DNA of 64,000 bases from Sellimonas sp963559135 (GCA_963559135.1 CAUWJP010000008.1:1-64000), one strand, 5' to 3'. Positions 16,350 to 24,409 are shown, counted from the stretch's first letter. Translations and numbers: made by a program. The notes: generated by a model not told the origin, from the sequence alone.

Positions 16350-16620
16350 GACCTGCTGCCTCCTTGATTGCGCTACGCATCATCGCAGCAACTTCATCAA
16401 CAGAGTAACCTTTGTTCCCGCGCATCCTATCTTCCTCAACGGCAAGCAGCTCCTCACGGAGTTTTAACATCTTTTCCCGTCTGTTATAGGTTTCAATATC
16501 CATGACAACCAAATCCCCCTCGCCATTCTTGGTAAGGAAAATCGGCTCTGCGGTCTTTCTGCACATATCGGCAATCTCATTGTAATTCTGGCGGATTGCT
16601 GCGGATGGACGAATATTCAT
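16333..16620 (-). CDS. Phd/YefM-family antitoxin
   Basis: A 95-residue antitoxin. The N-terminal Phd/YefM DNA-binding fold reads Ile-Arg-Pro-Ser-Ala-Ala-Ile-Arg-Gln-Asn-Tyr-Asn-Glu-Ile, then Pro-Ile-Phe-Leu-Thr-Lys-Asn-Gly-Glu-Gly and Val-Val-Met-Asp-Ile-Glu-Thr-Tyr. The C-terminal helix that would bind the toxin follows. AAGGAGGT precedes the ATG. A consensus promoter with a palindromic operator lies directly upstream, so the pair is transcribed on its own and probably autorepressed. Confidence 0.92.
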   Translation of the reverse strand: MNIRPSAAIRQNYNEIADMCRKTAEPIFLTKNGEGDLVVMDIETYNRREKMLKLREELLAVEEDRMRGNKGYSVDEVAAMMRSAIKEAAGHGTAE

Positions 16621-16644
16621 AATGACACCTCCTTGAATTGTATC

Positions 16645-16693
16645 GGTAGTAATATTCTACCCATATTATACCCATTCCATGCAACATAGTCAA
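16645..16693 (-). promoter_or_regulatory. Promoter and operator of the toxin-antitoxin pair
   Basis: On the minus strand TTGACT (16693-16688) and TATAAT (16670-16665) are separated by 17 bases. Next to the -10 is the palindrome GGTAG-T-AATATT-CTACC (16645-16661), a likely antitoxin operator. Confidence 0.8.
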
Positions 16694-16716
16694 CAGCTCC
16701 GCAGAAAATTTACAAT

Positions 16717-16832
16717 TACAAGCCCACCGCCACGCCGCAGGCAAGGACAGGAAAAATGAACTGCCGCATTGACAGCCCAAAAAACATACTCTCCGTATAG
16801 TTACGGATTTCCTTATTTATCTTGACTTCCAA
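16717..16832 (-). pseudogene. Truncated second copy of prgI (first ~38 codons)
   Basis: A near-identical copy of the start of prgI, cut off in the first membrane span where the sequence runs into the toxin-antitoxin promoter region. The initiating TTG is present at 16832, but the upstream ribosome site is changed. It is direct repeat copy B. The stop codon of the upstream 85-residue gene lies inside this fragment, in another frame. Confidence 0.85.
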
Positions 16833-17070
16833 ACGGACACCATCCTTCCTTTACATCGCCTGTCGCTATAAAGAGAATGCTGCGTTTGGGGATATACGCA
16901 AATCCTGAAATGGCGTCCCCGATTTCAAAGATTTCGTTATCGTCAGCCTTTTCAAATTTTCCGACTAATCCCTTTTCCGCAGGCAGGTCATAGGCTTCGG
17001 AAGCCTCAATGACTTCTCCGTTCAACAAATGGATATGATAAATCTGGTAATACTCTGGCTCTTTTTGCAT
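16813..17070 (-). CDS. Small conserved transfer-block protein
   Basis: An 85-residue soluble protein beginning Met-Gln-Lys-Glu-Pro-Glu-Tyr-Tyr-Gln-Ile-Tyr-His-Ile. The body is beta-rich (Ala-Tyr-Asp-Leu-Pro-Ala-Glu-Lys-Gly-Leu-Val-Gly-Lys-Phe). The last five or six residues overlap the truncated prgI copy and may be altered by the rearrangement. AAAGGAAAA precedes the ATG. It lies 26 bases after the TrbL-like gene. Function is unknown. Confidence 0.65.
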   Translation of the reverse strand: MQKEPEYYQIYHIHLLNGEVIEASEAYDLPAEKGLVGKFEKADDNEIFEIGDAISGFAYIPKRSILFIATGDVKEGWCPFGSQDK

Positions 17071-17096
17071 TTTGATTTTCCTTTCCTGATTGATGA

Positions 17097-17933
17097 TTAC
17101 AAGCCCATCATTTCCCGTACCACACGGTCTGCCATCTTGACCGCACCGACAAGGACGAGCATATTAAAAACAAGTTCCCCGATATAGCTCCATACCATCG
17201 TGACCGCCGCCGCATCGGGATTGACGACAGGCGGGGAAGCCGCAAACACGGAGAAGATGATACACGCAAGCACGATAATTGCCCCTTCAAGGCAGACGGC
17301 GGAATAGCTTTTGATAAAGCTCTTTCCGACACTCTGGCTCGGCTCTCCCGCAAAGGCGGCGAGGGGGACAGGGGCGATGGCGGTATAAAGGTAGAGCTTG
17401 AAAAACCTGCCGTACACCGACATAATCATAATGAATGAGAGTACCGTAATGAACAGACCGCCGATAAGCGTGACCGCCCATAGGGGGATGCTCTCAAAAA
17501 ATCCGCAGTCCTCAACCGCCGTGACGATTTCCTGCGGCAGTACCGTCTGCTGTGCCGCACCGAAGCCTGCGGCGTTCATAATCGTGGATATGATACCCTG
17601 CACAATCTTGAAAAGAGCCATCATCAGCTCCAAACCGTAAGTCACTGCACCTTTGGCAAGGGCGAAACGGATAAACAGCTTCAACGCCTGCTCAGGACGC
17701 TTGACCTCGGCAAAGTTGCCGCAGGTACGCATCACGCCCACCACAAAGAACAGGACGAGCAGGGCAAGCCCGATAGCCTGCACCGCACCGTGTATATCCA
17801 CGATGACATTCCATATCGCCCCGCCCTTAAAGGTTTCTGGGGATTGGGTAATGAGCTGCCATATCTCGGCTAACTTCTCGTTCCAAGTGTTCAAGGCGTT
17901 CTCTAAATTCTGCACTACCCAGTTATCAGACAT
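17097..17933 (-). CDS. TrbL/VirB6-like membrane channel protein
   Basis: A 278-residue polytopic protein of the conjugation channel. About six hydrophobic segments are visible, including residues ~48-68, 95-120, 155-180, 185-205, 215-235 and 250-270. The N-terminal amphipathic part reads Asn-Leu-Glu-Asn-Ala-Leu-Asn-Thr-Trp-Asn-Glu-Lys. It matches the CD1112-type VirB6 proteins of CTn elements. GGAGGTGG precedes the ATG. Position between Maff2 and prgI is the usual order. Confidence 0.88.
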   Translation of the reverse strand: MSDNWVVQNLENALNTWNEKLAEIWQLITQSPETFKGGAIWNVIVDIHGAVQAIGLALLVLFFVVGVMRTCGNFAEVKRPEQALKLFIRFALAKGAVTYGLELMMALFKIVQGIISTIMNAAGFGAAQQTVLPQEIVTAVEDCGFFESIPLWAVTLIGGLFITVLSFIMIMSVYGRFFKLYLYTAIAPVPLAAFAGEPSQSVGKSFIKSYSAVCLEGAIIVLACIIFSVFAASPPVVNPDAAAVTMVWSYIGELVFNMLVLVGAVKMADRVVREMMGL

Positions 17934-18038
17934 TCGACCACCTCCTTGTTATAATCAGCTTGCGGGGCAAGCCGCAAAGCGGATCTGCCCCGTAAGCCCT
18001 GTCTTGTGTCTTTGGGTTGCTCTTTCTGTTCCTTGCAA

Positions 18039-18395
18039 TCAGCCCGTGATAAGCGTCAAAATCTCCTTCGCAAAGGTAATCACAACGCCGCCGGCAAGCG
18101 TCAGAAATCCATTCGCCCTCTGGGAAGGGTCGTGGGATTTCAGCGACAAGCCCACCTGCACGATACCGAAGCCGAGCATAATCATACCGACAGCCCTTAC
18201 CAGACCGAAGATGAAATCGGAGAGGTTGTTGACTACCTGAATGGGGTCGCTTGCGGCAAAGGCGGTCACGGAAGTCACGCTCATCAGCGTGAGGGCAAGC
18301 ACCGCCACGCAGTAGCGGCGGAAGCCTTTCTCTACCTTGCCAGTCATGGGCAGCTTGGTGGTTTTCTTGTTCTCATTTTTCTTGAAAATTCGCAT
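18039..18395 (-). CDS. Maff2-family membrane protein
   Basis: A 118-residue small membrane protein of the Maff2 family, thought to take the place of the VirB2/VirB3-like small subunit in these elements. It has a signal-like first hydrophobic segment ending Val-Thr-Ala-Phe-Ala-Ala-Ser, then two spans around residues 60-82 and 97-115. The start at 18395 is supported by AAGGAGG; an upstream in-frame ATG at 18473 would overlap the VirD4 gene. It is 13 bases downstream of the VirD4 stop. Confidence 0.88.
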   Translation of the reverse strand: MRIFKKNENKKTTKLPMTGKVEKGFRRYCVAVLALTLMSVTSVTAFAASDPIQVVNNLSDFIFGLVRAVGMIMLGFGIVQVGLSLKSHDPSQRANGFLTLAGGVVITFAKEILTLITG

Positions 18396-18408
18396 AGATA
18401 AATCCTCC

Positions 18409-20199
18409 TTATAAATTGAATAATTCTTCCAAGTCCTCCTCGGACAGAAGCTCATAGGAAGTGCTGACAGCATTTACGCTGATTGCGTCCTTTGGAATAT
18501 CGCTGTCAAACACAACAGTTGCGACAGCCTGCGTCGGCTCGCCGTGAAGATAAGGCGGCTGCCCTCCGTCTGCTGTCAGTTTCACATTGGGATGCTTTAA
18601 GATGTCGTACTTAAAGTCCATCACGGGGCGTTCCCCTCGCACAAAAAGAAGTGCGTAGCGGTTGTCAAGCATACGCACCTCGTCTGGCGTTAAAAGCTCA
18701 CGCCCCGAAATCTGATAGTTGGTAGAATAGTTCCCGCTCCGCCCAGAGCTTTTCCCATAAGTGTTCGTGTCGATAGTTTCCTTTCCCAGAAGCTCCGACA
18801 CATACTTGTGGGTACTCTGCTCATTGCCGCCCAGATACAGGAATTCATCGCAGTTGCCCACGATGCTTTCCCACTGTTTCTCAAAGAGGGCTTTAAGCTG
18901 TGCCAAGTTCTGCAAAATAATACTGACTGACACACCTCTGGAACGCATAACGCTCAAAATCTTGTCGAAGTCATCGGGCAGCGAAACATTCGCAAATTCG
19001 TCCATGATGAAATGGCAATGGACGGGCAGGCTGCCGCCGTACTTGTGGTCGGCAAGATAAAAAAGCTGTTGAAAAAGTTGCGTGTATAGAATCGACACAA
19101 GAAAATTAAAACTTGTATCGTTATCTGGGATTAGGGCAAACAGAGCCACTTTCTTTTCGCCTAAGCTCGGCAAATCAAGCTCGTCTGTGGCGGTAAGACT
19201 TGCAAGGCTCTCCAGATTGAATTTTTCAAGCCTTGCGGCAAGGGTTATCTGGATGCTCTTTAGCGTCTTGGCAGAGCCAGAGTGATAATCCCGATAATAC
19301 TTGAGTGCGATATGCTCTGGGTTTTCCATTTCCAGACGGTCAAACAGTTCATCAAGGGGGCTTACATAGCTGTCGTCGTCCTCCTTAACCTCGCCTGCAC
19401 GAAGCAGCTCCATCACCATCGGGAAATTCTGTTCGTCTGGCGGGGCTTCGTATTTCAGGTAGAACACAAGGGAGAGGAGCAGCATACTCGCCGCCGTATC
19501 CCAGAACGGGTCTTGCGACTGACTTCCTTTCGGCGTGGTCGCCTTAAACAAGTTCGTTACAAGACGCTGCACATCGTTGTCGCTCCGAAGATAGACAAAC
19601 GGGTTGTAGCAATGGCTCTTGTGCATGTTGATTAAATCAAGCACCCGCACCTCATAGCCTTTCTTTTCAAGCAAACCTCCCACATCCCGCACGATTTCTC
19701 CCTTTGGGTCTAAGATGACCATCGAAGTGTTGCACTGCATGGCGTTGGGCTTACAAAAGAAGCGGGTCTTGCCCGCACCAGAGCCGCCGCAGACTAAGAT
19801 ATTTAAGTTGCGGCGGTGCTTCCTCCCGTCCAGTCCGATACGGACATTCTGGGTTAAGAGCTTATTCTGGGTCGGGTCTTTATCTCGGTACTTTTTATTA
19901 AGCGTACCTGCGTTGCCCCATTTTGCCGAGCCGTGTTCCTCCCGTTTGCGGTAGTTCCTGCGTGTGGAGAGATAAATGCCGATGCCCATCCCGTAGGCAA
20001 GCAAAAAAATAAGGACAGTTTTCACGCTGTCCTCACATACCGTTATCTGAAACGGCTGATTGATTGCTTCGGATAAACCTCCGATTATCTCCACGATGCC
20101 GCCGTCCACATATGGGGCGGTCAGCAGGGCAAACCACACAACAGGCACAATCCCGCAGGCGGCAAGGATTAGGCTCGTCCTGTTCTCATCGTTCCTCAT
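18409..20199 (-). CDS. VirD4/TraG-type coupling protein
   Basis: A 596-residue ATPase that brings the relaxosome to the secretion channel. Two N-terminal membrane spans (residues ~8-30 and ~58-78) precede the ATPase. Walker A is Gly-Gly-Ser-Gly-Ala-Gly-Lys-Thr-Arg near residue 140 and Walker B is Cys-His-Phe-Ile-Met-Asp-Glu-Phe-Ala-Asn near residue 395. The ribosome site is weak, but the start overlaps the preceding 65-residue gene by 14 bases, so translation is probably coupled. Confidence 0.95.
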   Translation of the reverse strand: MRNDENRTSLILAACGIVPVVWFALLTAPYVDGGIVEIIGGLSEAINQPFQITVCEDSVKTVLIFLLAYGMGIGIYLSTRRNYRKREEHGSAKWGNAGTLNKKYRDKDPTQNKLLTQNVRIGLDGRKHRRNLNILVCGGSGAGKTRFFCKPNAMQCNTSMVILDPKGEIVRDVGGLLEKKGYEVRVLDLINMHKSHCYNPFVYLRSDNDVQRLVTNLFKATTPKGSQSQDPFWDTAASMLLLSLVFYLKYEAPPDEQNFPMVMELLRAGEVKEDDDSYVSPLDELFDRLEMENPEHIALKYYRDYHSGSAKTLKSIQITLAARLEKFNLESLASLTATDELDLPSLGEKKVALFALIPDNDTSFNFLVSILYTQLFQQLFYLADHKYGGSLPVHCHFIMDEFANVSLPDDFDKILSVMRSRGVSVSIILQNLAQLKALFEKQWESIVGNCDEFLYLGGNEQSTHKYVSELLGKETIDTNTYGKSSGRSGNYSTNYQISGRELLTPDEVRMLDNRYALLFVRGERPVMDFKYDILKHPNVKLTADGGQPPYLHGEPTQAVATVVFDSDIPKDAISVNAVSTSYELLSEEDLEELFNL

Positions 20200-20383
20200 G
20201 GCACTTGCAGTTTACGACACGCACCTTTTTGGTCGGGGCGTGGGCTACCGTGCTTATCAGCTCGTCAACAGGGTCAGTGGGGCGTTCCTCCTGTATCTGC
20301 TGCGTCCGCAGGGTATTGAGTGCGTTCAGCACGATATTCTTATCGTACTTATCAAGGGCGATGTGGTAGCGTTCTTCTTTCAT
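20186..20383 (-). CDS. Small conserved protein with DPVDEL motif (copy 1)
   Basis: A 65-residue protein of unknown function. GGGAGGTG lies before the ATG at 20383. It contains Thr-Asp-Pro-Val-Asp-Glu-Leu-Ile and ends Cys-His-Glu-Glu-Arg. A related 59-residue protein with Thr-Asp-Pro-Val-Asp-Glu-Leu-Ile sits at the other end of the element (42671-42850), indicating an old duplication. It overlaps the VirD4 start. Its size and position suggest an accessory or regulatory factor. Confidence 0.7.
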   Translation of the reverse strand: MKEERYHIALDKYDKNIVLNALNTLRTQQIQEERPTDPVDELISTVAHAPTKKVRVVNCKCHEER

Positions 20384-20398
20384 CGGCTGCACCTCCCA

Positions 20399-21262
20399 TT
20401 AGCGTTCCTGTTCCTTCGACTTCGGCGGCTTGTTCTTCTCCATGCTCTTATACATATCGCTCTGGATTTCGCCCAAAACATCACGCATTGAGCCAAGCTC
20501 GCCTTTGAACGCCTGCGTATCCATCCCCTCATACTCTTTGGGTAGCTTGCCAAAGTTAAATCCTCTGGTGTCCACACCGTAACGGGAACTTACCATATAG
20601 GCGACGCAGAAGGATTTGAAATCGGATGCGTCACGGCTCTCATTGTATTTGAAATCGAAAACCGCCGCCGCAACCTCCTTCGATATACACACGAAAAGCT
20701 GTTCCTCTGAAAGCCCCGTCCTGACAAAGATAGTCTGCTGCGAGCTGTCATAGAAAGCGGGTACTTCCAGTTCCTCCACGGGCTGAAAATTGGCGGGGCT
20801 TGCGTCAATCATTGCCGACGCCAAATCCCGCATGGTCTTTGCTTCCTGCGGCTGCTGCCTGTCCTTTGCAGAGGTTTCGGAAACATCGTAGACCTCTTTA
20901 GCATTGTAGCCGACAGCCTTTGTACCATCATTACGGGTATATTCCTTACTCGGCTCAAGGATAACGACTTTCCGTGCGTCCTTATTCACATAGACACGGT
21001 TATTCTTCCAAGCCGATTTTTCTTTGAGCTGCGTCGCTTCGGGCATCTGCGCCGCCACCAGAATGGCGTTATTGACAGAGTAGCGGTCAAACCGCCCCTG
21101 CACATCAAGATACTGCTGAAACACACCGCCATCTGCCATCATCTTTTCGCAGGTGTTGTCAATCAGTTCATAGGCTTCCTGCCTTTGCGCCTGTTTCTGG
21201 GCAGCCCATTCCTCTTTGTTAAAGGGGCGGCTGCCGCCGCTGAATACATCATAGATACTCAT
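20399..21262 (-). CDS. ArdC-like protein lacking the protease motif
   Basis: A 287-residue protein. The N-terminal half resembles the ssDNA-binding part of ArdC antirestriction proteins (Arg-Phe-Asp-Arg-Tyr-Ser-Val-Asn-Asn-Ala-Ile-Leu-Val-Ala-Ala-Gln, then Trp). In the C-terminal half the expected HExxH zinc motif is not found; the corresponding helix reads Cys-Ile-Ser-Lys-Glu-Val-Ala-Ala-Ala-Val-Phe. It may protect incoming DNA or bind ssDNA without proteolysis. Its start overlaps the PcfB stop (TAATG). The C-terminus is Lys/Pro-rich and ends Glu-Gln-Glu-Arg. Confidence 0.7.
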   Translation of the reverse strand: MSIYDVFSGGSRPFNKEEWAAQKQAQRQEAYELIDNTCEKMMADGGVFQQYLDVQGRFDRYSVNNAILVAAQMPEATQLKEKSAWKNNRVYVNKDARKVVILEPSKEYTRNDGTKAVGYNAKEVYDVSETSAKDRQQPQEAKTMRDLASAMIDASPANFQPVEELEVPAFYDSSQQTIFVRTGLSEEQLFVCISKEVAAAVFDFKYNESRDASDFKSFCVAYMVSSRYGVDTRGFNFGKLPKEYEGMDTQAFKGELGSMRDVLGEIQSDMYKSMEKNKPPKSKEQER

Positions 21263-22095
21263 TATCTTGCTCCTTTCGATTTTTTCGGTTTCTTCCGCTT
21301 CGGCGGCTGCTCATGCTCCGTCTTTCCTGCGGGCGGCTTCTTCGCCTTATCGGAAGATTTCTCCCTGCCGACAGGGGAAGCATCGGCTTCCTGTTCCTTT
21401 CGGCTCTCCCTGATTTTCCGCAGTTCTTCTTTGACCGACGGCTTTTCCGCCTTAGTCATAGTAGCCCCCTCTGCGGATTTCTTTGGCTGCTCTGAGGTAG
21501 GCTCGGACAGAGGGGATTTTTCTGTCTTTGCCACCGAGGGGTTTGGGGCGTTTTCCTCTTTCTGGACGGGCTTGCCCATGAGGGCGTCAAGCAGCTTGTC
21601 TTTTTCTGCTTTCTCCTGAACGCCGATGTCTGGCTCTGGCTGACTATCCTTGCCGTCCTTCGCCGCAGATTTCCCGTCTTTGGATTTTTCCGCTTCGGTC
21701 ACGATAGATGCGGTATCCACCGAAGCAAGATGGAAGCGTTCTACAATACGGCTGATTTTGGAAGCGTCCTCGGCTCTGGCAATCACATCCACTTCCGCAT
21801 TGGGGTCTTTGTTCTTACGGTCTGTGAGGACGCAGTAAAGGACGCCGTACTTTTTTGCCTCCTGCGTGAATTTCTGCAAATCGCCACGCTTGACGGTAAA
21901 GACCTTTAACTCCTTGCCAGAACGCAGCATACTCGTCAGCCTCGCCTTGCCTTTGGTTTTCTTTTCTTCTTTCAGAATGGAATACAGGAGTATGGCGATA
22001 TTCTTCGCACCTGCACCTGTGATTTTGGCAGCGACTTCAAATCCCTCCAAGCTCATCCGCACGATTTGTTCCGCCGCTTCGCCGCCTGTGTTCAT
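21262..22095 (-). CDS. PcfB-family (DUF3801) relaxosome accessory protein
   Basis: A 277-residue protein. Residues 1-125 form the DUF3801/PcfB domain (Lys-Val-Phe-Thr-Val-Lys-Arg-Gly-Asp-Leu and Val-Leu-Tyr-Cys-Val-Leu-Thr-Asp-Arg-Lys). The remainder is a charged, low-complexity tail ending Lys-Lys-Ser-Lys-Gly-Ala-Arg. In pCF10, PcfB helps dock substrates at the coupling protein. A good ribosome site lies inside the relaxase gene, which it overlaps by 59 bases in another frame. Confidence 0.85.
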   Translation of the reverse strand: MNTGGEAAEQIVRMSLEGFEVAAKITGAGAKNIAILLYSILKEEKKTKGKARLTSMLRSGKELKVFTVKRGDLQKFTQEAKKYGVLYCVLTDRKNKDPNAEVDVIARAEDASKISRIVERFHLASVDTASIVTEAEKSKDGKSAAKDGKDSQPEPDIGVQEKAEKDKLLDALMGKPVQKEENAPNPSVAKTEKSPLSEPTSEQPKKSAEGATMTKAEKPSVKEELRKIRESRKEQEADASPVGREKSSDKAKKPPAGKTEHEQPPKRKKPKKSKGAR

Positions 22096-23449
22096 CTTTC
22101 CTCAGCTCCTTTCCTTGCTGTCTGTTTTCGTCTGCCCGTATCACTTTCAGTTTCTCTTTGAGGGTATCGCTGCGGGCTTCGATGCCCTCGCACAACCTGA
22201 CCTCCTTCCGCAAAAATTTCATTCGCTCCGTGATTTCTGAAAGTCTTGCTTTGACCGCTTCTTTTTCTTCGCCGCCTGCCTTGCGGCTCTGGGAATAAAG
22301 CCCCTTACGCTGTTCGGTCAGCTCAGCCATTTCGGATTGCAAAGAGCTTTTATAATCACAAAGCTGCTCCGTGGTGTCGATGTGACAGCGGCAGAGCAGC
22401 CTTGTTTCCTGTGTGATGGCTTCCATCTTCATCAGGTCGTCCTTCAGGAGATAATGAAGCCGTGCATAATTGGGTTGTTTCTTTTTCGGCAGGATACCGA
22501 GCTTATAGCAGTAATGGAGATACAGCCCACGCAAGCCGCCGATTTTCTTGGCGTCTTTTAGTGAGCCTTTCAGCCGATAGACCGTGACCTGCTTGGTCAG
22601 TTTGGAAAACCTCTGGAATTTGACCGCATAAGAATTTCCCTTGATACGCTCCACAATCCTCTCATTGGTGTAATCCTCTCCGAGCTTGTAGAGCCGCTTC
22701 GGTCTTTGCCATCCTTTCCCGATAATCGTCCAGTATTTGCGGTTGGGGTCGAAGCTCACTCGGTATCCCATTTCCGCCATCTGGCGGTCAAAGTCCTTGA
22801 GGGTAAATGATTTGGAGATGGCTTCGTCCACCGCCTGCCGTGCCACATTATCCCGTGTGGGTCGCCCCTCCTTTTCCGCTTGGTAGAGAGCGTAGGGCTT
22901 TTTCTTCCCGCTTGGGTGTTCGATGACAGACAGGGCATACTCCCTGCATAGCTCATCGGAACGCTTACGGAGCAGCCGCAGATTTTTCTTGTTGTCGTGG
23001 TAGTGCTTCCCGTCTGTGAAAGAAACAGAATTGACGACAAAGTGGTTGTGCAGGCACTCCGTATTTAAGTGGGTGGCGACAATGACCTGAAACCTGCTGC
23101 CCCACATCTTCTCCGCCAGTTTTACGCCCACCTCATGGGCAACCTCTGGCGTGACCTCTCCGTGCTTAAAGCTCTGGAAGCCGTGGTAGCAGACAATCTC
23201 GCTTGTATCGTTCCACTGAAGCTTAGCAATCATCATCTCATCCCTCGCCGTGGCGGGGTCGCAGTTGACGCCCGTAACGAAAAACCGCTGCTCGGTCTTG
23301 TCCTTGTTGGTGGCGTACTCCATCACATCCACCATCGCCTGTAACTCGCCCTCGCTGTATTTCGGGTTGGCGGTCTTTTCTGGGTTTTCGGCATAGTCGA
23401 TTGGGTGGTCGAGCCTGCCTTTCACATCCCATATCTCGCAGACCGCCAT
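22037..23449 (-). CDS. MOBP-type relaxase
   Basis: A 470-residue relaxase that nicks oriT and pilots the transferred strand. The metal-binding motif is visible near residues 127-137 (His-Leu-Asn-Thr-Glu-Cys-Leu-His-Asn-His-Phe). The presumed catalytic Tyr is in the N-terminal 50 residues (Tyr-Ala-Glu-Asn-Pro-Glu-Lys is a candidate). The C-terminal third is a basic coiled coil. The start overlaps the MobC stop. With MobC, PcfB and the palindromic region at ~23.97 kb it forms the relaxosome module. Confidence 0.93.
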   Translation of the reverse strand: MAVCEIWDVKGRLDHPIDYAENPEKTANPKYSEGELQAMVDVMEYATNKDKTEQRFFVTGVNCDPATARDEMMIAKLQWNDTSEIVCYHGFQSFKHGEVTPEVAHEVGVKLAEKMWGSRFQVIVATHLNTECLHNHFVVNSVSFTDGKHYHDNKKNLRLLRKRSDELCREYALSVIEHPSGKKKPYALYQAEKEGRPTRDNVARQAVDEAISKSFTLKDFDRQMAEMGYRVSFDPNRKYWTIIGKGWQRPKRLYKLGEDYTNERIVERIKGNSYAVKFQRFSKLTKQVTVYRLKGSLKDAKKIGGLRGLYLHYCYKLGILPKKKQPNYARLHYLLKDDLMKMEAITQETRLLCRCHIDTTEQLCDYKSSLQSEMAELTEQRKGLYSQSRKAGGEEKEAVKARLSEITERMKFLRKEVRLCEGIEARSDTLKEKLKVIRADENRQQGKELRKDEHRRRSGGTNRADELGGI

Positions 23450-23781
23450 CAGCCCGTCTGCTTTCTGGGGAGCAGGTAGGTCTTGCTGACCTCCAGACGG
23501 AAGTCACGCCACCGCTTGGCTTCCTCACGAAGCATGGGAGCGTCCACGAAGTCAAGGGCGTTGGCTTTCGCCGCAAGCTGGTTGATACGGTTGCCGATAG
23601 CCGACAGCTCCCGCATTATCTGGTAAAACTCTGGGTCGGGCTTTTCGCAAAGGCGGTAACCCATCAGCATGGAACGTAGCAACGCCTCCTTAGACCGCCC
23701 AGATTTTGCCACAAGCTCATAGAGGTAGGCGGCTTCCTCGTCATTCAGACGGAACAGTATCTGCACATTTCTTTTTCGCAT
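23449..23781 (-). CDS. mobC: MobC relaxosome protein
   Basis: A 110-residue ribbon-helix-helix-type accessory protein that helps the relaxase open oriT. The N-terminus reads Arg-Lys-Arg-Asn-Val-Gln-Ile-Leu-Phe-Arg-Leu-Asn-Asp-Glu-Glu; the family Ile-Gly-Asn-Arg-Ile-Asn-Gln-Leu-Ala segment is present near residue 70. The start at 23781 is chosen for AAGGAGG upstream; the longer open frame lacks coding sense and overlaps the DUF3789-like gene. Confidence 0.92.
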   Translation of the reverse strand: MRKRNVQILFRLNDEEAAYLYELVAKSGRSKEALLRSMLMGYRLCEKPDPEFYQIMRELSAIGNRINQLAAKANALDFVDAPMLREEAKRWRDFRLEVSKTYLLPRKQTG

Positions 23782-23893
23782 CGCAGTCCTCCTTTCTCTC
23801 GGAGAGCCTGTTAATCTGAAGCAAGCACATAAAGACAACGCCGATGACGCTGCCGAGCATCGTGCCGATGAGGAAGAATAAAAACTCACTCAT
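23741..23893 (-). CDS. DUF3789-like single-span microprotein
   Basis: A 50-residue protein starting at 23893 after AAAGGAGT. It begins Met-Ser-Glu-Phe-Leu-Phe-Phe-Leu-Ile-Gly-Thr and continues as one membrane span with Gly-Ser-Val-Ile-Gly-Val-Val-Phe-Met-Cys-Leu-Leu-Gln, the look of DUF3789 proteins seen beside relaxase genes. Its 3' end overlaps mobC by 41 bases in another frame; the mobC ribosome site lies inside it. Confidence 0.75.
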   Translation of the reverse strand: MSEFLFFLIGTMLGSVIGVVFMCLLQINRLSERKEDCDAKKKCADTVPSE

Positions 23894-23945
23894 TTTTTAT
23901 GACTCCTTTCCTGACCGCCACGCTTGGGCGGATATTCTTTTTCGG

Positions 23946-24030
23946 GGTTTCAGGGGCAGCCCCCTGACAAGCGAATTTGGGCGTCCATCGGGAGATGGAT
24001 AACCAAATTCAGTGCTTGGTAAGACATTGC
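23946..24030. other. Candidate origin of transfer (oriT)
   Basis: Between the DUF3789-like gene and the PcfM-like gene, with no coding sense. A G/C-rich inverted repeat TCAGGGG...CCCCTGA at ~23950-23968 is followed by a nested perfect repeat: GAATTTGG (23973-23980) and CCAAATTC (24003-24010) enclosing TCCATC (23984-23989) and GATGGA (23994-23999). Such nested repeats next to mobC and a MOBP relaxase are typical of oriT. The nick site cannot be placed. Confidence 0.65.
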
Positions 24031-24333
24031 TCAGTCCCCGTCCTCCAGACGGCATTCTCCGCACATCGGGCAGAAGTACGGACATTCCGAACAATCCTCG
24101 TGCTTCAGACACTCGTCCTCACCCTCATCGGATGGGTCAATTTCCTTTTCACCATCCCCGTCTGCTTCCGCAATATCAGCTTCGCCGCAGACAAAATCTT
24201 CATCAGAAAAGTCGATAAGGTCGGTGTCAAAGAGGATGACTTTGAGCTTCTCCGCCGCCTGTTCTGGGCTGTCGGCATAGACGGAAATGGTCTTTTCATA
24301 GTGTCCTGTGAGCGTTACTTCATACTGTTTCAA
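24031..24333 (-). CDS. DpnD/PcfM-like protein with Cys-rich tail
   Basis: A 100-residue acidic protein. The N-terminal 40 residues match the DpnD/PcfM fold (Tyr-Glu-Val-Thr-Leu-Thr-Gly-His-Tyr-Glu-Lys-Thr-Ile-Ser-Val-Tyr-Ala). The C-terminus holds a probable metal site, Cys-Ser-Glu-Cys-Pro-Tyr-Phe-Cys-Pro-Met-Cys-Gly-Glu-Cys. The start codon is TTG at 24333, with GAGGA about nine bases upstream. The gene borders the oriT candidate. Its role in transfer is unknown. Confidence 0.7.
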   Translation of the reverse strand: MKQYEVTLTGHYEKTISVYADSPEQAAEKLKVILFDTDLIDFSDEDFVCGEADIAEADGDGEKEIDPSDEGEDECLKHEDCSECPYFCPMCGECRLEDGD

Positions 24334-24409
24334 TGGTTAAAATCCTCGCTTTCATTCTTAAATTTGGTGTGGTCTGGCGGTCTTTCTTAATATAAAATCT
24401 GCTGCACAA

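Noticed and set aside
16577..16780. Short minus-strand frame over the toxin-antitoxin promoter and the prgI fragment
   Set aside because: Runs across promoter and operator and joins the truncated repeat in a wrong frame; not a gene.
23897..24112. 71-codon minus-strand frame over the oriT candidate
   Set aside because: No ribosome site; overlaps the end of the PcfM-like gene in another frame and the palindromic region.
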